In this document: positions 24,550-36,807 of the stretch, in pieces | Layout: each line of letters starts with the position of its first letter | How positions within the stretch are numbered: position 1 is the first letter of the stretch | Assembly: GCA_022113835.1 (NCBI GenBank) | Contig: JAILWY010000022.1 | Location: 4,030,001 to 4,094,000, forward strand | Length of the DNA stretch: 64,000 nucleotides | Source of the DNA: Atopsyche davidsoni | Taxonomy: Eukaryota; Arthropoda; Insecta; Trichoptera; Hydrobiosidae | Direction of reading: 5' to 3' | Notes under the pieces: model-generated | Database searches by the model: none | Seen by the model: only the letters and a program-made list of their open reading frames with translations | Told to the model about the DNA's origin: nothing | Translations under genes and position numbers: made by a program

Positions 24550-25325
24550 CTGTCACTTCAGCGGCATCCACTGTCCCAAGCACCGAAACCTTACCTAACC
24601 TTCCGCTTTCCCCTGACAACATCACCTTCCAGGATCTACTGTACCAAGCTGCCTTTCCACTTCGCCCACTACCATCATCATTCAGTTCCTCTGTGTTTTG
24701 ATTTGCATTCCAATCTGTATCTTCAGTTACTGTACCAAGCAGCCTTCCCCTTCCCCCACTAACATCATCGTCCAGCTTCAGGAATAACTAGGTAATATGA
24801 TCAACGGCATCTACTGTACAAAGCAGCCTTTCTCCTTCCCCCACAAACATCATCTCCCAGTTTCAGGAATAAACCTGTAAGCTTTGATTTGTACTCCAAT
24901 CTGTATCTTCAGCTCTTCAGCTACTGTACCAAGCAGCCTTCTCCTTCCCCCACTAACATCATCGTCCAGCTTCAGGAATAACTAGATAATATGATCAGCG
25001 GCATCTACTGTACCAAGCAGCCTTTCTCCTTCCTCCACTAACATCATCTTCCAGTTTCAGGAATAAACATATAAGCTTTCATTTGTACTCCAATCTGTAT
25101 CTTCAGCTCTTCGGCTAGTGTACCAAGCAGCCTTCCCCTTTCCCCACAAACATCATATTCCAGCTTCAGGAAGAACTAGGTAATATGTTCAGCGACATCT
25201 TCTGTACCAAGCAGCCTTTCTCCTCCCCCCACTATAGACTTCCGGTTTCAGGAAGAAACCCGTAAGCTTTCATTTGTACTCCAATCTGCATCTTCAGCTA
25301 CTGTACCAAGCAGCGTGCCCTTCAG
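24550..25325. repeat. About 190-bp tandem repeat
   Basis: TACTGTACCAAGCAGCCTT, CCACTAACATCATC and TCCAGCTTCAGGAATAACTA recur. The TAATATGATCA.CGGCATCTACT anchor occurs near 24,795, 24,987 and 25,173. Each period contains two related half-units. The repeat abuts the candidate exon at 24493-24549. Confidence 0.85.
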
Positions 25326-25329
25326 AAGG

Positions 25330-26520
25330 TCCCAGGTGTGTGCATGGCCTGTCCCCTGTCTGCTTCTCCCCGTCACCCCACCCTGTAGATTTCACCCTGT
25401 CACCCATGACAATGCAACAAGTCATTAACCACGTACAGTGATTTTTTTCCACACGCAGAGTTGTTTTGATTAATATTTTTATTTCATTTTAAATTATTAA
25501 ATTAATTCTTAAAAAATACCTTATTTTTTGAGCTCAGAATATTGCCGCGTCATTAAATATTATTATTTAAATAGATTACATACTTAAATAAATAATGTAT
25601 ATAAATAAAAACTATCACCATCTCGTTTTTGTAGATAAGCATGTGCGAGCGCGAAAGAGATAAGACTATTTCCATAATTCATTTAATATTTAAATATTAT
25701 CTTAATCATACGTTAAACACGATTGATTTTGATAATCTATTTTTTTTACATGCGATAACGATACTTTTATATCTTTTTAATTTATATACATATATATTTT
25801 TATATATATTATGTATCTTTCGGTTGTGTTGCAGCGTGTACAGGCTGCTTAACATTTCGTCGATTTAATGAAGTGACATCAGCAAATGTTATCGATTTTC
25901 CGCAAAAAACACCAACAAAAACGAATCACAAACAGGAAAAATTTTTTTTTTTTTCAATAGCATACTGCGCATAAGTCCAAACCTGTTGCTATGCCGGCCT
26001 TGACACGCAACAGAGCCCGCTGAGACCCGCCACACTTGTCGGGCACTTTACGCAGGAAAACCGAGAAATAAATTGTGATTTTTGATATAATAATATATTT
26101 GCGGATGTTTTGCGCATTTGTTTTAAACAAACTATACGCCAATTGCAGTAAATGTGGCAACATGCTATAAGTGTTTTATTATTATTATTTAATTATAGCT
26201 TATCGCATCCATTGATAAGGACTGATAACGTCTTTTCACCATGTCTTGTTGTACAAAATAAACGGGTTGATGTCTTGACGGGGATAAAGGCATAACCGTA
26301 GTTCAGGGCTCGGCGGTCTGCGACTTGCGAGCCGTTCCTTGCAGCCCTTCTCGTGCTTCTCGTTAATTAATATTTTTTTCAACAATTATATAAGGCTCAC
26401 TATTTTATTTTAATATTCAATTATCCGTACTCAGATGCAATGTGCAATTATGCATTATCAATGTCCTCTATGTGGTTTGTTGATTGCACGCTGACAGCTA
26501 ATGCGGGACTAAGAATTCAT
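25330..26520. other. AT-rich noncoding stretch
   Basis: No gene is supported. The hydrophobic ORF at 25641-25868 follows from AT-rich composition. Confidence 0.4.
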
Positions 26521-26522
26521 AA

Positions 26523-26526
<4 letters not shown>

Positions 26527-26560
<34 letters not shown>

Positions 26561-26565
26561 TATAT
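26527..26565. repeat. TA microsatellite
   Basis: Nearly pure TA dinucleotide run directly upstream of a hAT-like terminus. A similar TA-rich run lies at 27,012-27,098, before the next such element. Confidence 0.9.
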
Positions 26566-26651
26566 CAGGGGTGGCCAAAGCGTCGATTGCGTAACTATCC
26601 CGTTATTAGTAGACCGCCGCTTATAATTTAAAAAAAGTTTGTCGACCCCTG
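26566..26651. mobile_element. Short hAT-like MITE
   Basis: Begins CAGGGGTGGCCAAAGCGTCG and ends TTTGTCGACCCCTG. At 86 bp it looks like an internally deleted member of the CAGGGGTGG family. The flanks are TA-rich (ATATATAT / ATATGTAC), so the target duplication is uncertain. Confidence 0.65.
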
Positions 26652-26799
26652 ATATGTACCTCTGAAAGCATCGATGGTTTGTTTGGAATATTGAAATATC
26701 TGTTTTAGAAAAGAAAATCCTGTGTGGGTGTAAAGTGCGGATCTATTGATTATCGTTGCTCGTGGATTTTTGGTGTCGCCTTTTTTGTGACTGCGGTGC

Positions 26800-27000
26800 C
26801 GGGTCAGTGCTGCCGGGTACGAGCCAGTAACGGCCGCGGCTTAACACCCAAGAGCGCGGCGCCTCTGCCGGCCGGCCGGGCTCGCCGCGCTGGCCCGAAC
26901 GCGGCGCTCTGATTGGCCGGCGCAGAGAGCCGCCATTGGCTGCTCTGGCCACAACAAAGCGTGAGTCACGAGTGGCGGTGCCCTGGGCCGCGCGAGACTG
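26800..27000. other. GC-rich island, unassigned
   Basis: CpG-rich, with GATTGGCCGG and CCATTGGCTG (CCAAT-type) motifs. It could be a promoter, but no supported exon follows on either strand. Confidence 0.3.
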
Positions 27001-27099
27001 CGCCTCTGCACTATATATATATATATATATATAATATATATATAGTATATAGATATATATTTAAAAAAAAAATATATATATTTATATATAGATATATAT

Positions 27100-27370
27100 C
27101 GGGGGTGGACAAACTTTCGATCGACAAAGTTTTTTTGAGTTATAGGCGACGGTCGACCAACAGCGTGACCATGAGAAAAGTAGTAATTTGAAGCAAAAAA
27201 TAAGCTTAAATTTTAAATAAACATAAATAATACTGATACATATTAAATAACAAGTTATTTTAATTAAAAAATACATACAATTTCTTACTAACAAAGTGAT
27301 TAGTTTGTATGGGATGGGCATCAGAGATGTGGGCATAACGGACAGGCGGACGACGCTTTGGCCACCCCTG
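27100..27370. mobile_element. hAT-like MITE
   Basis: Begins CGGGGGTGGACAAAC and ends GCTTTGGCCACCCCTG, flanked by ATATATAT and ATATATGT (8 bp, one mismatch). It shares the GGCGACGGTCGACCAACA segment with the copy at 46,347. Confidence 0.7.
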
Positions 27371-27664
27371 ATATATGTATAATATAAATATATATACTGG
27401 ATATATTAGATTTTTTCACTAATAATAATAGTTTGACGAACTAAATTGTATTTGTTAAACTCATTTATACACAATAAGCAGAAATGCTTGAAGCACGAAG
27501 ACCCTACAGAAGTTAATTTACATATTAATTTTAAACATATGTATATATATAATATTTATTATTCAACTAACTGAGCGTTTTTTTTAAATATAATAATGAG
27601 CTGATATAAGTATAGCAAAAAAGCTTAATAATTTTGGCTGTGGGTGTCCTTACATATCTACCTA

Positions 27665-27860
27665 TACAAAACTGAAGAAAAAAAAACCTCGTCCGGCATT
27701 GGACCCTGGTCCCCGCGGTCAGGGACCAACCACTTGACTATGCGCCGGTCGGTTTTCCTAGCAGTAAAGCACCAAGAACCTGGTGACTTCTTAGCAAGAC
27801 TGATTTTCATTTTATCTTGTGAGAGGCACACTCGCGTGAATCTGACTGCACCCCGGCGCA
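27665..27860 (-). mobile_element. tRNA-derived SINE, minus strand
   Basis: The reverse complement has an A box (ATAGTCAAGTGGTTGG) and a B-box-like GGGTCCAATGCC, followed by a T-rich stretch. The flank GAGAGGCACACTCGCGTGAA is shared with the copy near 28,725. Confidence 0.6.
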
Positions 27861-28599
27861 CATTTAATTTAATATTTTTGCAAACAAATTAATTTTCAGT
27901 GGCGCGCTGTAATACCAAGCTGAAGATATTTTACATTAGAATGAATTTGCGACGAGGTTTATTTTGTTGTAGTCCACGCATAGCTGAAACAAGTGTGCGA
28001 ACCCGTGGCGTGTTAATTGTATATTGCACGCGTCCATTGCGCAAAAGTAATGTAGGTCGTCTCTTATGGTAAATGCCATAAACTATAAATATGAATGCCC
28101 CCGTCGACCCGCTGTGCCATAAAGAAACTATTCACGCGTCTGCGGCCGCCGCCGGAAGGCCCATTCAGCGGCCAACTATTGACGCGCACTTCCGGAAGCT
28201 AATTTCGGGACATTATGCGCCATGACACCCGCCATTTCTATTTCGACACGAATCCCTGCGAATGTCCCGGCCCTCGTCCGGATCGTAAAATATAGAGACG
28301 CGGAATTGCGGATTGCTTTAAACGTAATCGATGAATATGGTAAATAAAAATGGCGTGCGTGCGCGCGTGACGCACTTCCTCCGCCCGCAGCAGCCTCGGC
28401 TCCGTGGAGAACTGGTTTATTTGGGAGTGAATGATGGAGGCGGGTCCCCGGGACGTGCAACGGTGAATGTTACATAACCCGGCCCGATCTGATCGTCCTG
28501 CGGCTCGCCAGCCCCCGGAGACGGCGGCAGACACTTGACGAGGAGCGACTCGCCAATGGCCCACTCGAGCCGGCCGCGCGAATGGCGATTCGAAAAAAA

Positions 28600-28765
28600 T
28601 CCTGAACTCGTCGTCCGGCATTGGACCCTGGTCCCGGCGGTCAGGGATCAACCACTAGACCACGGTACGCAATAAAACCACTATTCATTATCATTTGTAT
28701 CCATACACTCCGCTGGTGTGCGAGAGGCACACTCGCGTGAATCTGACTGCACCGCAACGCATATT
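28600..28765 (-). mobile_element. tRNA-derived SINE, minus strand
   Basis: Second copy: GTGGTCTAGTGGTTGATCCC and AGGGTCCAATGCCGG on the minus strand. The side sequence (CACTCGCGTGAATCTGACTG) is shared with the copy at 27,665-27,860. Confidence 0.6.
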
Positions 28766-28794
28766 TAATTCGATTTGCAATTAGACAAGTGGTT

Positions 28795-29075
28795 TCGGCT
28801 ATTATAAAAAGGATATCAATCACCAGCCATCATACATTTTATTGCAATTGAGTTTTGTACTTTATTCGACAGTTATGAAAAGGATATCGATTGACAGCCA
28901 ACGCAGCTTGCACAAGCTATTTATTGCAATTGAGTTTGTATTATAAAGAGTATATCGATTCACAGTCAATATAAGCTATCGAAAATTATCCAGGATAGCC
29001 TCGCCTTTATTGCAATTTAGTTTTGTATTCGTGCTTTATTCGATAGTTACAAAGAGGACAGCCATCACCGCTGAC
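28795..29075. repeat. Degenerate tandem repeat
   Basis: Three or more loose units containing TTATTGCAATTGAGTTTTGT, ATTCGACAGTTATGAAAAGG and ATATCGATT.ACAG. Confidence 0.55.
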
Positions 29076-29219
29076 AAGCTATATACACTGAGCGTTCACT
29101 AATAAAATTATATAATTTGGATATAACAGCGCGATTCAATGACCCCGACTCGTATTTTCTCGTTTAAAAACACGGCCAAAGAGAAAAATGTCCAAAAAAC
29201 CGTATTTTCCTCTAGAGGA

Positions 29220-29500
29220 GCCCAAACTTCCGACCCACCAAACCTGTTGCTCGCGGCGGGCCCGGGCGAAAAGGGCGCAAGCGACCGCCGGCGGGCGAGC
29301 GACCCCGGCTCTTGGGCCCCCGGGCCGACGGTTCTACTTCCCTTCCGGCCCCTGGAAGATCCCGCGGTTTCGATGGCGGTCGATACGAGGTGATTATTTT
29401 TTTTATGTGGTTTTTTTGAAGTCCGTAGCTCTCGGAGCGGGCCGATGCAGCGGCGGCTTTCGCCGCGAGGCGCGCTTGCATAATGCCGCAGTACACTTCC
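29220..29500. other. GC-rich island, unassigned
   Basis: Strongly GC-rich sequence open in several frames on both strands (183 codons minus, 157 codons plus). I recognise no protein or RNA and see no bounded exon. Confidence 0.35.
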
Positions 29501-29719
29501 GCGCAACGCGAACTCGTATAACGCGGCACAAAAAGCGGCTTCGGCATTACAATGTCCGAGCGATCGAATCGCACATGAAACGTCGAGAAAAAAAAAACTA
29601 TATTTTGATGGCAAAAGTCCACCTGTGTGGCAAAAACACTTTTCAAGTATTTCTTTCATAGTTTCATTTATAGGAGTTTCGCCGTTGATGTTATGTTGCT
29701 TGTTGATTATTGATGGATG

Positions 29720-29888
29720 GATATGAATTGGACAAGACAGAATAATACGTGGTTACTGGTCGAGTGCCTGCGTCTCTCTATGGGGTTGCGTTATCGCTGG
29801 GTTGTTGTAAAATTAAAAAGTCTCTACCTGCGGCAGGGGCGGAGTTTAACAAGTCAAATAATGTAGCGATGTATTTGCACTGACCGCT
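29720..29888 (+). repeat. Dispersed repeat, copy 1
   Basis: About 170 bp (ATGAATTGGACAAGACAGAA ... TTTGCACTGACCGCTAC) nearly identical to 48,246-48,413. Here it carries an extra GGGGCGGAGTTTAACAAG segment. It joins a LINE fragment directly. Confidence 0.85.
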
Positions 29889-30065
29889 ACAGGAGAATCC
29901 AAGCATACCATGGGTTGACCGCGTCACAAAATGAGTCTTGCACAGAAAGATAACTATTTTGGGCATATTTTTCGAAACAATAAATATATCATCCTCCAGT
30001 TGATTGTCCGAGGCAAAATAGAAGGATTGGAAGAAGGAAACTAGGAAAATATCCCCAGACGACAC
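29889..30065 (+). mobile_element. Non-LTR retrotransposon fragment
   Basis: Reads as YRRI..P.VD.VT.ESCTER-like remnants, then TTTGGGCATATTTTTCGAAA (GHIFRN-like), then TCCGAGGCAAAATAGAAGGA. Decayed. Confidence 0.65.
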
Positions 30066-30069
30066 GGCA

Positions 30070-30840
30070 GTACTGCTGCTGGCCCTACTAGGCTTTTCTG
30101 TGGTCATTTTATTTTACCCCCGTGCTGTGATAGAGTTGACGAAACAATAAGTCATTTCTCAAATAAAGTTGCAGTTAATCTCAATGGGCTCGATTTGTTT
30201 TGAATACAAACGGGTCCACAATTATAATAATACTGTGGTCAGTTCACGGCTTATTGGAGAAAAAGTAATTTGTTCTTTGTACAGTACTCTACGTCGCCGT
30301 GATTGTTTTTTTTTAAATTTTCACTAATAAGTGAATTATATTTTAAAAATATTAAATTAAAATAAAAATGTATATAAAAAGGTTTATAAAAGTTGAATTA
30401 TGGCGACTTCAGCATTGCTAATAAATAGGAAAAAAAAGCCACAAAAAATCATTGTAAAACAGGTAAAAGTATTGTTACAATTGATTTAAGTGATTCGAGC
30501 ATAATCAAAATATAATTATTGTCAGTCGTAGTATAATAATTTTTGTCAGTCGATATTTTCTTCAGCTGCCGCAATCGACAGCGATTGGTTGAAATATAAA
30601 ACAAATACAATTAACAATATTTTTATTTTAAAATTAAATCACGTTTAATTATTCATTTTTCGTAGGCTCCTTCAAGCACCCGTACTTAAAAATTATTTAA
30701 TAAATTCACATTTATTACCCATACAGTTTAATTCTGTCCACAATAAACACACACACATTTATATTCAAGTTTGCAGATCATCAATTATTTATCTGGCATA
30801 TGTACATATTACCCACTAGCCTATAAGAATTGATATTCTT
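30070..30840. other. AT-rich noncoding spacer
   Basis: No gene is seen between the retrotransposon fragment and the IntS8 3' end. Confidence 0.4.
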
Positions 30841-30847
30841 GCTCGGT

Positions 30848-30924
30848 TATAGGATCATGATGGTCGAATGAATTAAGGCATGCCCAAGAAGTGTGGGTTT
30901 GAATCCCACCTTTAAATCAGAGGG
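30848..30924 (+). repeat. tRNA-Ser-like SINE head
   Basis: ATGGTCGAATGAATTAAGGC and GTGTGGGTTTGAATCCCACC match the A and B boxes of a type II (Ser/Leu-like) tRNA. The acceptor stem is not intact, so a tRNA-derived repeat is more likely than a tRNA gene. Confidence 0.5.
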
Positions 30925-30960
30925 CGTCGGTTTAAATTTCACCTCTTTCATAAAATATAT

Positions 30961-30966
30961 TTTATT
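30961..30966 (-). terminator. Poly(A) signal for IntS8
   Basis: AATAAA on the minus strand, 125 bp beyond the IntS8 stop codon and the first canonical signal downstream of it. Confidence 0.55.
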
Positions 30967-31090
30967 TGGCATGTTTCTTCAATTGTCATATATAACTCAA
31001 CGTTAACTTCGTTTATGACATACTTTATGCAATATGAAATCTTTGCACGTCATACGTTACGATTTGCTCGTCTTCGTACATCTAAAAAAC

Positions 31091-34000
31091 TTAACAGACG
31101 TACTGTCTGACAAGTGCTCTCATGAATTTGGCTTTTCTGCTGTTGGCAGCTTCTCTCTGGATCTCCTCATTATTATTGGAATTCAACTCCAGCATGCCCA
31201 TCACCTTCACAGCCAACTGCTTCCGATGTGTCTCCCCTCGCTTATGGTGCAGGTTTATCAGGTACTCTAGGATGCTCGTGTCCCAGATACAACCGTAATA
31301 ACTGTCCATAGCGTCGGAGCAGAGCTGTGACATCTCAGCTAGGCACTTAAACGCCAGCACGTAATCTGTCTCGTCTAAAAACTGACACAAGATAGCAGCT
31401 TGGGTAGGGCAATTTAATTGTGTGCAGCATTTGATCATCCTTTTAAAGATAGTCTGATCTTCGACGAGTTGCTTCGACACCGGCTGGACGAAATTATCTG
31501 ACATTATCGTAAGGGCACTCAGGTAATGCTTCATTGCTGTTGAAAAATGTCCACCGACCAAGCTCATATCGCCCATGAGTTTGATCCAAGATATATTATC
31601 AGGGTAATATTTCAGTGCTTGCGATACTAGCCTGTGCAGTGTCTCCGATACTGATTTGATGCTGTACAGGTTACTATTGGACACGACAGACGGCCAGAGG
31701 TTGACATACTCCATGTTGAGGTCGACATTTGAGTCATCCTTGAGGACGTTGAAGAGTCGAGCGAGCAGGGAGATGACTACGGAGAGGACGGTGGGGTCGC
31801 GCAGCTTGCAGAAGAAGGACGTCATGCCGTCGCGCATTTTACTGTTGTTGTGCTGGCCCTCGCGGTTCCCCTGATGCACCTGGTTGCCGGAGTTGTTGCG
31901 CTTGTTGGAGTTTGGGAAGTTCGTTGCGAAGATTGGTACCACTGAAATGATACATTGGAATTAGAAGTTAAAGACCTGATAAAGATTAAGACCTTAGCTT
32001 AGACCATTTATCATTTCTTGCAATTTTAAGGGGTAGTAAGTAGAAATTATTGTTACCCATCTCCCACAGGTCTTTAGGCAGCTTGGGCTGACGATGCAGG
32101 TGTGCGCAGGCCAGTGCCGTGGCGGCGGCCGCCTCCGCCGCTCCGGATCCCCTCGCCTGGGTTTCCGTAAGGGTGTCCCATTTGCCGCCGTTCAGCAGGC
32201 AGATGGAGCACATTTCAACAATCTGTTGAAGTACACATAACATATAAACAATATTCAGCGCCTAAGAAAGCTCTTGAAAAACCAAAACAGTAATTTCCTA
32301 ACCATTCGGCTAAATTAACTATTTTCATGTAAAGTTATGAACTAGTTACGGCAGTCGATAGATACTAAAGAAGAAGATACTTGAGAAGAAGAAATGCTGC
32401 CTAAAGACCCAAAGCAAGTCGCTTTGCATGAAATGGATCGGTAAGGACATATGCTCGTGGGAATGTGATGATGAATTACCTCGAGCCTAGGTATAACGGT
32501 GTCCCCCGATTGCACAGCCATGATGCACATATTGCACTTCCCCATGAGGACACTCATGTTGGCCACGTGGTTAGGCCAGTCCGCTAACATCTGGAATTCA
32601 ACAAGACGCAACATGAACCTTAGCAAATTATAAAAATAATTGCACTGACTTCTCAAAATCTGTTGCCTCTGAAATAGGTATGCGATGAGGAGTAAGAAGT
32701 AAATTGTAGGAGTACATACCTGTGTGATTTGCATCAGTAGAGCCTCCCAGCCGACGAGCTTGCATAGCTTATAAATGATGGTGTGCAGGGCGTTGGCCCC
32801 GGCTGATTGGTTCAGCTGATTCCTCGTCTCCGTTTCCAAAATCAGTAGCAACTCCAGAGCGGCACTGTGATCGCCCATCTCCGCCTGTTGTCTGGCCTTC
32901 CCTAGCAAGATGTAGCTGAAGTCCTGAAGGAATCCTCGGGGCAGCGACATTATCACACTCTGCAACGGGATCGGCAGCTTCCACTGCGGATTGACAGTCC
33001 ACAGCGGCTGGGCTGGATTCGTAATGGCCAAATTCACGAGGCACTCTCGAATCTTATCGGCAGTCATTGCGTCGATGAGCCGCTGTCGCAGACAGCCGAC
33101 TTCTAACGCTGGTATACTGCAGATATTAAAATCGGGTGTGTCCCAATCGGTCGATAACAATTCCGTCGGCAGTTCACTCATCTGGTTGATGCCCAAATCT
33201 CTATTGAGCTCTTCTATTTCTGCATCTTCAAATAGCTGAAATACTTTACGGCGAGTAGGATGTTCTTCAGCAGGATAGTTTTTGATGTAGGTATTGATAT
33301 GATGCAGCGGTACGTTGTGCTCCGAGGTCGCCAGGTGCAGGAAGAAGTGTTTGATTAGCTGCAAGTCAGTTTTGGGTAGGTTTTCGGCAAGCAGTACAGG
33401 GGTGAAAGCCCAATATAGGTTTTCTATGAATATGGGGCCCATGGTGCGCATGCGGCTGTTGAAGTCAACATACGTGGAGGGCAGGTTGCCGTCGAGGACC
33501 GAACGGACCACGTTGAGAGCAACCACTTTATTTAGGAGATCCCTGGACACCGTAAGCACTCCACTGGAAGAAGATCCTGTCAGTAAAACAAAAAAATAAT
33601 ATTATAAATGCTAGGTGTACATAAATCCAAGGTTTATTGATATCGTAGTCTCATCATACTTTTTATTTTACGGTTATAATATAATGACGTGATCAAACCA
33701 TGGTTTGACAAACAACAGAATCTAGACTAACCTTGAATGTCAGATTCGACAACATGTCGATGAACCAAGGGGATCTCTTTTCTCAGGTTATCAGCCTGGA
33801 GTACTTGTACAATGCCTGTGTAATTGTCTGATACTGAATCGTGCAAATCATGCATTAAGGTCTTTCTTTCCTGAGAGATGTTGAGGGCTTTCATGTACCC
33901 GAAGATCTCCGCTTCCGTGACGCTTGCATAGTCCATGCTATCCCAAGAAAACCCTCCCTCCTTGATGAGACTCTCCTTGTGATCGTTGGAGAGGAGGATG

Positions 34001-35604
34001 TGTTGCTTGGCCTGCTCGTACTGCCCGTAGAAGAAGAAGTTAGAGCAGAGGTCATAGTTGACCTGCATGTAGAACTCGTGTTCGCTGATAATGACGTTGC
34101 CGTTGTCCCAATCGTGGGTCATGTCCGACATGTCTTCTGTCAGGGTAACAAACGTGTCCAGGGTCGGGACCTTCAACGTCGGGGCTTTGCCAGATATTTT
34201 GCTAAGCATGTTGGCTTTGGCCTGGGCCAGGTCTGTCAGGAATAAGATGCTCTGCTTTCTGAACTCCTCGCACTGGCGGACGAGCTTGTCAAAATTTGGA
34301 CTTATCTGCATATAGCCGGTTTCTGTGGACATGACTCCCCTACAAAATAAAATTATCAAATTTAATACTTTTGCCATACTTTGCTTCAATTAATAAATAA
34401 GTTTAGTTAATTCTTTTATTAATTAAAATAATATATGGTTTATAATTTTAGAAATAAATATGGTTTTCTCTTAATCTCCTGTTACCAGACAAGGCTGGAT
34501 CAATCTTAGAGATGTATCTCTTACATGGTGAGTCCCTCCTGCTTGGAGGAGCGAGTGAGGAGGGCTCGGTTGACGAGGAAGCGCAGCAGCCAGCGGTGGT
34601 ACAGCACCAGCGAGAAGCACACACCGCCACGGCCCAGCTCTTCTGCAGACACCTCCTAAATTAAATGAAGAAACACAAATCAGAAAAGTTTTTTTAATAA
34701 AAGTCGCTGGACTGCACGTCTCAGGATCAGGGACTTTGATTCTTTCCTTCACTCTTCAAGTGAATAGCCCAGCAAATAATACAAAGAAGACGCAAAGAGC
34801 GTTGTACTCACGGTGGGCGGCAGGGAGTAGAGGCCGTCCGTAGCCATGTACAGCAGGTCCTGCATCAGCTGCGACTGGATATTGGGCGGCAGAGCACTCT
34901 CCAGCATACCTGCAATACAATACCACCCACATTTAAAAATGCCCATTACTTGGAAGGTATTCATTAATATATACAATTCAATGTTTTTTTTTCAAAGTCA
35001 AAGTAAAGTAAACTAGTTTATTGCTACTAATTCATCATATTTCCAATGATTAATCCAACAAACAAGATCTTGAGTGTGGCATTTCGTACCATACATTCAA
35101 AACAACTTGATGGTTTCAACATGGTGGGAAAATGTCTAGGCTTCAGTCAGTACTCACTGAGGTTCCATTTGAGGTGTGCGGCAACCTTGAGGCAGAGGAT
35201 CTTCAGGGCTAGATGTTTGCGGGTATGCCGTTGAGGAGTGTCAGCGGCCTCCTCCGCCGGCTCCGGCGCCGGCGCGATGGAAGACAGCTTTATCATCAGG
35301 TCAGTAGCTGACGGGTCTGCAAAACAAATACCGATTTAGAAAATCTTATCAACTATCGTATTTATAAATGCGTTACAACGTACATTCATTACAACGTACT
35401 ACTGATACTAATAAATAAAAGTTTTTTTCAATTACTATTAACAATTATACAATGTTTATAATGTATCATAAAGTACACTGACTTACCGGGGGACGGCTTA
35501 GCTAAATGATTTTTCAACAAATTGGGATCGAGCAGGAACTCGAACCACAGAATCGTGTCCGGAGAAATAGGGACAGTCCCCGGACGAAATAGCTCCACAT
35601 CCAT
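31091..35604 (-). CDS. IntS8: Integrator complex subunit 8
   Basis: IntS8 is a scaffold subunit of the nuclear Integrator complex, which attenuates Pol II elongation and processes snRNA 3' ends. It helps hold PP2A on the complex. Nine exons are seen: 35604-35487, 35316-35158, 34909-34812, 34655-34525, 34339-33732, 33576-32720, 32590-32480, 32222-32057 and 31941-31091. Every junction is GT-AG and in phase, giving 3,099 bp (1,032 residues; human about 995). Near the N-terminus ILWFEFLLDPNLL contains WFEF at residues 20-23, the motif known to contact PP2A. LKVAAHLKWNL follows in exon 2. The C-terminus has MIKCCTQLNCPTQAAILCQF, DAMDSYYGCIWDTSILEYL and LHHKRGET, all strongly matching animal INTS8. 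The middle is helical repeat. The start is the first ATG in frame before WFEF. It is followed upstream by mRpL39 in the same orientation, about 1.2 kb away. Confidence 0.97.
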
Positions 35605-36807
35605 TTTATATATATTGGACTTAAATTTAAAATAAAAACAATGAAAGTATACCAAACACGACTGTTGACACTAAAAAGTAACCTAAATACTAATGCCAAA
35701 TGTCACAACTAATGTTGCCATGTGCTAGTCAGTGGGGCCATAACAAATATTTGTATAATAATTGCTCGGTGTGATAGGATGGTTTTTTTAAGTAAATATT
35801 TTTTTAATTCGTTAATTTTTATTGAAAAAAATATATTTACTATCAATATATTTTTTAAAACTTAATTGCATGATTAATAAAAGCACGTTTCTCTGGTGAA
35901 GACGACGAAATGACATGATAAATTTTTGCATTTTAGATAAGGCTGTATTTTCAAGTAAATAAATATATATTTTTAATTAATTTTTATTTGCTAAAATATA
36001 TTTATACTTAAGTGCATTATTAGTAAGAGCTCTTTCCTCCTATAAAGATAATAAAATTTGTTGTCAAATAATGTTACAAAAGGAAGTAGGAAAAAGATCC
36101 AGTTTTATTTATGGCCAAATTATTATTGTTACATCTATTTGTATTCATTAAATGTGCTCTGTTATCCAATTTTTCAATTAGTATTATTGTAGGCTTTGGC
36201 AGCTGTAGCTATTGGATTATTTTAGTTCTTGGGTGCAGAGCTGCTTAAAGTTGACTATTTTCCGATGCTTCGTCCCCATGCTTTAATGGCAGCTTGGTGC
36301 GTCTCAGAATGGTGCCCCAACATACAGGTGAGCAGCAACAAATGATATGCTACAAAAACCCTTGAAGATGGTCTCAGCATACCGTATTTTGTACAATGTG
36401 GACTCTAAATATCACTTTAAGAAAATGAAAAATTGATAAAGAATTTTGACAGACATTATTTAATAAACAGTAAAAAAAATTCTGTCTTACTAAATAACAT
36501 TTTTTCTAATTCAACGACAGTGTAATGACTAATACGCAATTTTTTAAAAAAAATTAAGCTTTCTTTGTAACTTGTGGATAGGGTAGAAATAAAAAAAATA
36601 TGTTTAATTTGTAAGTTCATGTTTTAATAAACAACTACTTAACTATAACAGTATGTACAAATATTAGGTTGCTTTAAAGCAGTCTTCTGTCCTTACAACC
36701 AATATGGGTAAGCAATACAAAAGTTATCAGTTGACAGAACACAAGACGGCGAGCATCTCCATATATCATAAGTATTCCACGTCAGAGCAGAAGATCTATG
36801 TGTGACT
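35605..36807. other. Spacer between IntS8 and mRpL39
   Basis: AT-rich. It should hold the IntS8 promoter and the mRpL39 3' end. ATTAAA variants on the minus strand near 36,603 and 36,628 are possible mRpL39 poly(A) signals. A diverged duplication of about 170 bp (GTAAATATTTTTTTAATT-like, CTTAATTGCATGATTA) is seen at 35,780-36,030. Confidence 0.5.

Noticed and set aside
29108..29661. Long overlapping ORFs on both strands (183 and 157 codons)
   Set aside because: GC-rich sequence is open in several frames by chance. There is no family resemblance, and composition-driven Arg/Pro/Gly peptides appear in both directions.
23630..30924. Functional tRNA genes at the A/B-box-like sites
   Set aside because: Internal promoter boxes are visible, but acceptor and anticodon stems do not pair well and some copies share flanking repeat sequence, so tRNA-derived SINEs fit better.
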